A DNA stretch of 42,937 bases from Actinomycetota bacterium (lineage in GTDB: Bacteria; Actinomycetota; Acidimicrobiia; IMCC26256; PALSA-555). The stretch spans positions 1 through 42,937 of the forward strand of contig PLJD01000044.1 in NCBI GenBank assembly GCA_003140175.1, read 5' to 3'. Both the position numbers and the translations under genes were made by a program. Below, one piece after another: positions 38,897-42,937 of this stretch. How positions within the stretch are numbered: position 1 is the stretch's first letter; each line of letters opens with the position of its first letter. The notes under the pieces were generated by a model. The model ran no database searches and was not told where the DNA came from. It saw only the letters and a list, made by a program, of their open reading frames with translations.

Positions 38897-39919
38897 ATGC
38901 AGCTCGGGATGATCGGACTCGGCCGGATGGGCGCCAACCTCGTTCGCCGGCTCATGCGCGACGGCCACGACTGCGTCGCCTACGACCGAAGCCCCGACAC
39001 GGTGCACGGGCTCGAGGGTGAGGGGGCGGCCGGAGCGACGACGATCGCCGACTTCGTCGCCAAGCTCACCCAGCCACGGGCGATCTGGATCATGGTGCCC
39101 GCCGCCGCCGTCGACTCGACGCTGGAGCAGCTGGTGCCGCTCCTCGACCCGGGCGACATCGTGATCGACGGTGGGAACTCGTACTACCGAGACGACATCA
39201 CCCGGGCGCGCCGCCTCGCCGAACATCAGCTCCACTACGTCGACGTGGGCACGAGCGGCGGCGTGTTCGGCCTCGAACGCGGCTTTTGCCTCATGATCGG
39301 CGGCGAGGACGACGTCGTGGCGCACCTGGATCCGATCTTCGCCACCATCGCGCCGGGCGTCGAGTCCGCCGAGCGCACGCCGGGCAAGACCGGCGCGCCC
39401 AGCACCGCCGAGAACGGCTACCTGCACTGCGGGCCGAACGGGGCCGGCCACTTCGTGAAGATGGTGCACAACGGCATCGAGTACGGGCTCATGGCGGCCT
39501 ACGCCGAAGGCCTCAACATCTTGGACCACGCCGACGTCGGTAAGCAGACCCAAACGGTGGACGCCGAGACGACACCGCTGCGCGAGCCCGAGTACTACCA
39601 GTACGAGCTCGACATCCCCGCGGTGGCCGAAGTGTGGCGGCGGGGCAGCGTGGTGGCCTCGTGGCTGTTGGATCTCACCGCGCAGGCGCTGACCGCATCG
39701 CCGGACCTAGCCGGCTTCGAAGGCCACGTGTCGGACTCGGGCGAGGGACGCTGGACGGTCCTCGCCGCCGTGGACGAGGGGGTCCCAGCCCCCGTGCTGA
39801 GCACCGCCCTCTTCGACCGCTTCGCGTCCCGGGGCCAGGCCGACTTCGCCAATCGGCTGCTCTCCGCCATGCGGATGGAGTTCGGCGGCCACGTCGAGAA
39901 GAAGGACGCCAGCTCATGA
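38897..39919 (+). CDS. gnd: 6-phosphogluconate dehydrogenase, short (GntZ/YqeC-like) form
   Basis: A 340-residue enzyme oxidising and decarboxylating 6-phosphogluconate to ribulose 5-phosphate. '[20 protein letters not shown]' is the dinucleotide site. '[20 protein letters not shown]' and '[20 protein letters not shown]' (catalytic Lys and Asn) are diagnostic. The length fits the decarboxylating short form, not the 470-residue type. GAAGGAGGG lies before the ATG. Overlaps zwf by ATGA, so the two are coupled. Confidence 0.9.
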   Translation: MQLGMIGLGRMGANLVRRLMRDGHDCVAYDRSPDTVHGLEGEGAAGATTIADFVAKLTQPRAIWIMVPAAAVDSTLEQLVPLLDPGDIVIDGGNSYYRDDITRARRLAEHQLHYVDVGTSGGVFGLERGFCLMIGGEDDVVAHLDPIFATIAPGVESAERTPGKTGAPSTAENGYLHCGPNGAGHFVKMVHNGIEYGLMAAYAEGLNILDHADVGKQTQTVDAETTPLREPEYYQYELDIPAVAEVWRRGSVVASWLLDLTAQALTASPDLAGFEGHVSDSGEGRWTVLAAVDEGVPAPVLSTALFDRFASRGQADFANRLLSAMRMEFGGHVEKKDASS

Positions 39920-41304
39920 CGAAGCCGGTCCCCTCCGACGCCTTCGTGTTCTTCGGGGCAAGCGGAGACCTTGCCCACAAGATGATCTTCCCCGCGCTCT
40001 ACCGCATGGTGCAGCGCAACGCCCTCAACGTCCCCGTCATCGGGGTGGCCTCATCGCCGTGGACGGTCCAGCAGCTCGCCGACCGGGCGCGCGACGGCAT
40101 CGAGCAGTTCGGCGGCGGCGTCAACGATGAAGAAGCCTTTCAACGGCTCGTCACCCTGTTGGGCTACGTCGACGGCGACTACACCGACAAGGCCACATAC
40201 GCCGCGCTCGTGAAGGCGCTCCACGGTGCCCAGCGCCCCGCCAACTACCTGGCCATCCCCCCCAGCCTGTTCCCGACGGTGGTCGAGGGGCTGGGCTCCT
40301 CGGGCATCGCGGCGCACGCCCGGGTCATCGTGGAGAAGCCCTTCGGGCGGGACCTGCAGTCGGCGGAGGAACTCAACCAGGTGCTCCACTCGGTGTTCCC
40401 CGAGCCGTCCATCTTTCGGATCGACCATTTCCTCGGCAAGGAGACGATCCAGAACATCTTGTACTTCCGGTTCGCGAACAGCTTCTTGGAGCCGATCTGG
40501 AACCGCAACAACGTCCGCCAGGTCCAGATCACCATGGCCGAGAACTTCGGAGTCCGGGGACGCGGCAAGCTGTACGAGGAGGTCGGGGCGCTGCGCGACG
40601 TGGTCCAGAACCACCTCCTCCAGGTCACCGCGCTCCTGGCGATGGAGCCCCCGGTCGGGCCGTCGGTCGATGAGTTGCGCGACGCCAAGGAGAAGGTGTT
40701 CTTCGCCATCGACACGCTGGACCGCCACGACCTGGTCCGCGGGCAGTTCGATGGTTACCGCAACGAGGACGGCGTGGACCCGAACTCCGACGTCGAGACG
40801 TATGCCGCGGCCCGATTCCACATCGACTCGTGGCGCTGGGCCGATGTCCCCTTCTACATCCGGGCCGGCAAGAACCTCCCGATCACGTGCACCGAGGTGC
40901 GTGTCGAGCTGCACCGTCCACCCCAGCGGGTCTTCGCCGAGTACGAGGAGCTACCCAGGGACACCAACTACTTCCGGTTCCGGGTCGACCCCCAACTCCA
41001 GATCGCGCTCGGGGCCCGCGCCAAGACCCCCGGCGAGGCGTTCAAGGGCCACCTGGTGGAGCTCGGCCTCGCCGATGACCAGCCGGACGAGATGACCCCC
41101 TACGAGCGGCTGCTCGGCGACGCGATGGCCGGCGAGAACCTGCAGTTCGCCCGCGAGGACGGGGTCGAGGCGGCCTGGCGGGTGGTCGACCGGGTCCTCA
41201 CTGACCACGACACGGCGATCCCGTACAAGCCCCAGACCTGGGGGCCGCCCCAGGCCGAGGGGCTCATCCGCGACGCCGACGGCTGGCACGACCCCGTCTT
41301 GTAA
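39916..41304 (+). CDS. zwf: Glucose-6-phosphate 1-dehydrogenase
   Basis: A 462-residue enzyme making 6-phosphogluconolactone. The coenzyme site is '[20 protein letters not shown]', with His replacing the more usual Lys after GDLA. '[18 protein letters not shown]' and the active-site '[20 protein letters not shown]' are conserved, as is '[11 protein letters not shown]'. It starts in an ATGA overlap with gnd and is followed by a glucokinase 8 bases on. No phosphogluconolactonase gene lies in the window. Confidence 0.95.
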   Translation: MTKPVPSDAFVFFGASGDLAHKMIFPALYRMVQRNALNVPVIGVASSPWTVQQLADRARDGIEQFGGGVNDEEAFQRLVTLLGYVDGDYTDKATYAALVKALHGAQRPANYLAIPPSLFPTVVEGLGSSGIAAHARVIVEKPFGRDLQSAEELNQVLHSVFPEPSIFRIDHFLGKETIQNILYFRFANSFLEPIWNRNNVRQVQITMAENFGVRGRGKLYEEVGALRDVVQNHLLQVTALLAMEPPVGPSVDELRDAKEKVFFAIDTLDRHDLVRGQFDGYRNEDGVDPNSDVETYAAARFHIDSWRWADVPFYIRAGKNLPITCTEVRVELHRPPQRVFAEYEELPRDTNYFRFRVDPQLQIALGARAKTPGEAFKGHLVELGLADDQPDEMTPYERLLGDAMAGENLQFAREDGVEAAWRVVDRVLTDHDTAIPYKPQTWGPPQAEGLIRDADGWHDPVL

Positions 41305-41312
41305 CGCCACCG

Positions 41313-42185
41313 GTGGGACACACCCTCGCCGTCGACCTCGGCGGCACGAACATGCGAGTCGCGGTCGTCGACCGGGCGGGCACCATCCGGGACCGCGCCC
41401 AGGAGCCGACGCCCCACGACGCGCGCACTATCGAGCCGTTCGTTCGGTTCGTGCGCGCGATGCGCGACGCGCACGCCGTGGAGCATGCGGTGGTGGCGGT
41501 CCCGGGGCGCCTGGACTACGAGGCGGGCACCCTCCTCGACGGTCCCCATCTGCCCTCCGGCTGGCCGCCGGTGCTCACCCGCGCCGCGCTCGGCGCCGCG
41601 CTCGACTTGCCGGTCGCGCTCGCCAACGACGCCGACGTGGCCGCGATCGGCGAGGCCCGCTTCGGCGCGGCGCGGGGCCACGCCGACGTCGTGTACGTCA
41701 CGGTCTCCACCGGGGTGGGTGCCGGGATCTTGGTCGGCGGACACCTGCTGCGGCCCCGGTACTCGGCCGGCGAGGTCGGCCGCTCCGTCGTCGACCGGAT
41801 CCTGGCCGGCGCGGGCGAGGACGGCACGGTGGAGGGCCTGGGCTCGGGCACGGCGCTGGCTCGTGCCGCGCAGGCCGCGGGTCTCGACGCGGCCGGCCCG
41901 GACCTGGTCCGCCTCGTCGAGGCCGGCGACCCGGTGGCCCGCCGGGTCTTCGACGAAGGTCTCTTCGCCGTCGCGGTCGGAATCGTGAACCTCGCCCACC
42001 TCGTGGCCCCGACCGTCTTCGTCATCGGGGGCGGCGTCGGTCGCAACGGGGACCTCGTGCTGACCCCGATCCGGGCCGCGCTGGCTCGCCTCGGCCCGGC
42101 CGGTCCCCCCATCGAGGTGGTCTCCGCGGCCCTCGGGGACGACTCGGGGTTGGTGGGCGCGGCGGGCTGGCGGGACGCGACATGA
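41313..42185 (+). CDS. ROK family glucokinase
   Basis: A 290-residue ROK kinase starting at GTG 41313. '[20 protein letters not shown]' is the ATP-binding loop, '[20 protein letters not shown]' has the catalytic Asp, and '[15 protein letters not shown]' follows. The CxCGxxGC zinc motif of many ROK proteins is absent ('[14 protein letters not shown]' in that region). Glucose or a similar hexose is the likely substrate given zwf next to it. This is the second hexokinase-type gene in the cluster beside ppgK. Confidence 0.85.
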   Translation: MGHTLAVDLGGTNMRVAVVDRAGTIRDRAQEPTPHDARTIEPFVRFVRAMRDAHAVEHAVVAVPGRLDYEAGTLLDGPHLPSGWPPVLTRAALGAALDLPVALANDADVAAIGEARFGAARGHADVVYVTVSTGVGAGILVGGHLLRPRYSAGEVGRSVVDRILAGAGEDGTVEGLGSGTALARAAQAAGLDAAGPDLVRLVEAGDPVARRVFDEGLFAVAVGIVNLAHLVAPTVFVIGGGVGRNGDLVLTPIRAALARLGPAGPPIEVVSAALGDDSGLVGAAGWRDAT

Positions 42186-42604
42186 TCCACGACGAGGAGC
42201 AGCCCGTGCCCGTGATCTCGATCCCGACCCCGCACCAACCCTGGGCGGGAGGCCACTACTCGAGCGCGGTGCGCGCCGGGGACTGGATCGTGCTGGCCGG
42301 CCAGGTTGGCGTGGACCCGGCGTCGGGCCAGCCGGTGGCCGGCGGGCTGCTCGAGCAGGCGGGTCAGGCACTGGCGAACGTCGAGGCGATCCTCGGCGAC
42401 GTCGAGTCCAGCTGGGCCGACGTGGCGAAGGTCACCGTCTTCGTCGCCGAAGACGATCCGGGAATGATGCCGGCGTTGAACGCGCTGTACGCGGAGCATC
42501 TCGGCGAGCATCGTCCCGCCCGCACCACGGTCGGGGTGGCGTGGCTCCCGCTGCGGACGCTCGTCGAGTTCGAGGTGTGGGTCTATCGACCGGAGGCGAG
42601 ATGA
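42182..42604 (+). CDS. RidA/YjgF family protein
   Basis: A 140-residue RidA-superfamily protein: '[20 protein letters not shown]', '[20 protein letters not shown]', '[12 protein letters not shown]' and '[20 protein letters not shown]'. The Arg that binds the carboxylate of imine substrates is present in the PARTTV segment. RidA members hydrolyse reactive enamines and imines. ATG 42182 overlaps the glucokinase stop, and the next gene overlaps in turn, so all are coupled. Confidence 0.85.
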   Translation: MIHDEEQPVPVISIPTPHQPWAGGHYSSAVRAGDWIVLAGQVGVDPASGQPVAGGLLEQAGQALANVEAILGDVESSWADVAKVTVFVAEDDPGMMPALNALYAEHLGEHRPARTTVGVAWLPLRTLVEFEVWVYRPEAR

Positions 42605-42937
42605 GTGACGGACCGGTGACCGAGCGAAGCGACGACGATTGGCACGCCGAGTTGACGCCCGAGCAGTACACGGTGCTGCGCCGGGCCGGCACGGAAGCAC
42701 CGTTCACCGGCCGCTACTGGGACTGTCACGACGACGGGGTCTACCGGTGTGCCGGCTGCGGGGCGGAACTGTTCGACGCGGGCACGAAGTTCGAATCGGG
42801 GACGGGGTGGCCGAGCTTCAGCGAGCCGATGCTCGCCGAGGCGGTCGAGTGCCGGACCGACGACGGCCACGGCATGGTCCGCACCGAGGTGGTCTGCCGG
42901 CGCTGCGGCGGGCACCTCGGCCACGTCTTCGACGACG
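42601..42937 (+). CDS. msrB: Peptide-methionine (R)-S-oxide reductase, 3'-cut by window
   Basis: The first 112 residues of MsrB, which repairs methionine-R-sulfoxide. '[20 protein letters not shown]', '[20 protein letters not shown]' then '[10 protein letters not shown]', and '[16 protein letters not shown]' give all four zinc Cys residues. The catalytic Cys would lie beyond the window end. It starts in an ATGA overlap with the RidA gene. Confidence 0.9.
   Translation, partial: MSDGPVTERSDDDWHAELTPEQYTVLRRAGTEAPFTGRYWDCHDDGVYRCAGCGAELFDAGTKFESGTGWPSFSEPMLAEAVECRTDDGHGMVRTEVVCRRCGGHLGHVFDD

Overview
The window is G+C-rich actinobacterial DNA. The housekeeping genes on the right (polyphosphate glucokinase, a short 6-phosphogluconate dehydrogenase, actinobacterial-type ArsR and a three-helix-bundle ArsC) fit an actinobacterium, perhaps an uncultured Acidimicrobiia-like lineage. 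That lineage is inferred from gene content only. No 16S gene or other phylogenetic marker was assessed.

The window has two halves that meet near 16.7 kb. The left half (1 to about 16,735) is accessory. It has lower coding density, visibly lower G+C in places, many small unrecognised genes, broken ORFs, duplicated segments and tandem repeats. From 1 to about 5 kb lie a secreted FtsX-ectodomain-like protein, two coupled small membrane proteins, a HIT-family protein, a lipoprotein, and two diverged copies of a roughly 220-bp segment carrying the same small ORF. From 5.4 to 11.1 kb a leftward series of mostly overlapping genes looks like the replication module of a plasmid or integrative element. 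In transcription order it holds an excisionase-like HTH protein, a small helical protein, an HUH rolling-circle Rep, a DUF3987-type ATPase, and then five short unrecognised proteins, three of them Cys-rich. No integrase or transfer gene is visible. From 11.1 to 16.4 kb lies what I read as a possible defence or cargo island: a zinc-finger protein of CGNR style, a coupled pair made of a small Cys/His protein and a four-helix membrane protein, an HTH protein, and a SIR2-domain protein with a GAF-like C-terminus. The SIR2 gene is bracketed by two paralogous very small basic proteins, and this three-gene cassette is the best candidate for an undescribed system. The region ends at a tRNA-Arg gene broken in its anticodon arm.

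The right half (16.8 to 42.9 kb) is dense chromosomal DNA. It begins with a decayed secreted alpha/beta-hydrolase. Then come a DUF4190 membrane protein, a thiamine-binding-like protein, an ECF sigma factor with a coupled membrane partner, and a cupredoxin. A small catabolic group follows (ureidoglycolate lyase, cupin, 2-hydroxyacid dehydrogenase, amidase, RraA-like protein). Next are two tRNA-Ser genes enclosing an SRPBCC protein, an HhH-PHP protein, an AraC-MGMT fusion, a GH13 glucosidase and an MBL hydrolase. An arsenic locus (arsI, aquaglyceroporin, arsC, with divergent arsR and a palindromic operator) is followed by an MFS exporter with a coupled MerR regulator and a perfect 20-bp palindromic operator. 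Next are serS and pheA. The window closes with a hexose-phosphate cluster (ppgK; gnd, zwf, ROK glucokinase, RidA, msrB), in which the neighbouring genes would phosphorylate glucose and feed the oxidative pentose-phosphate pathway.
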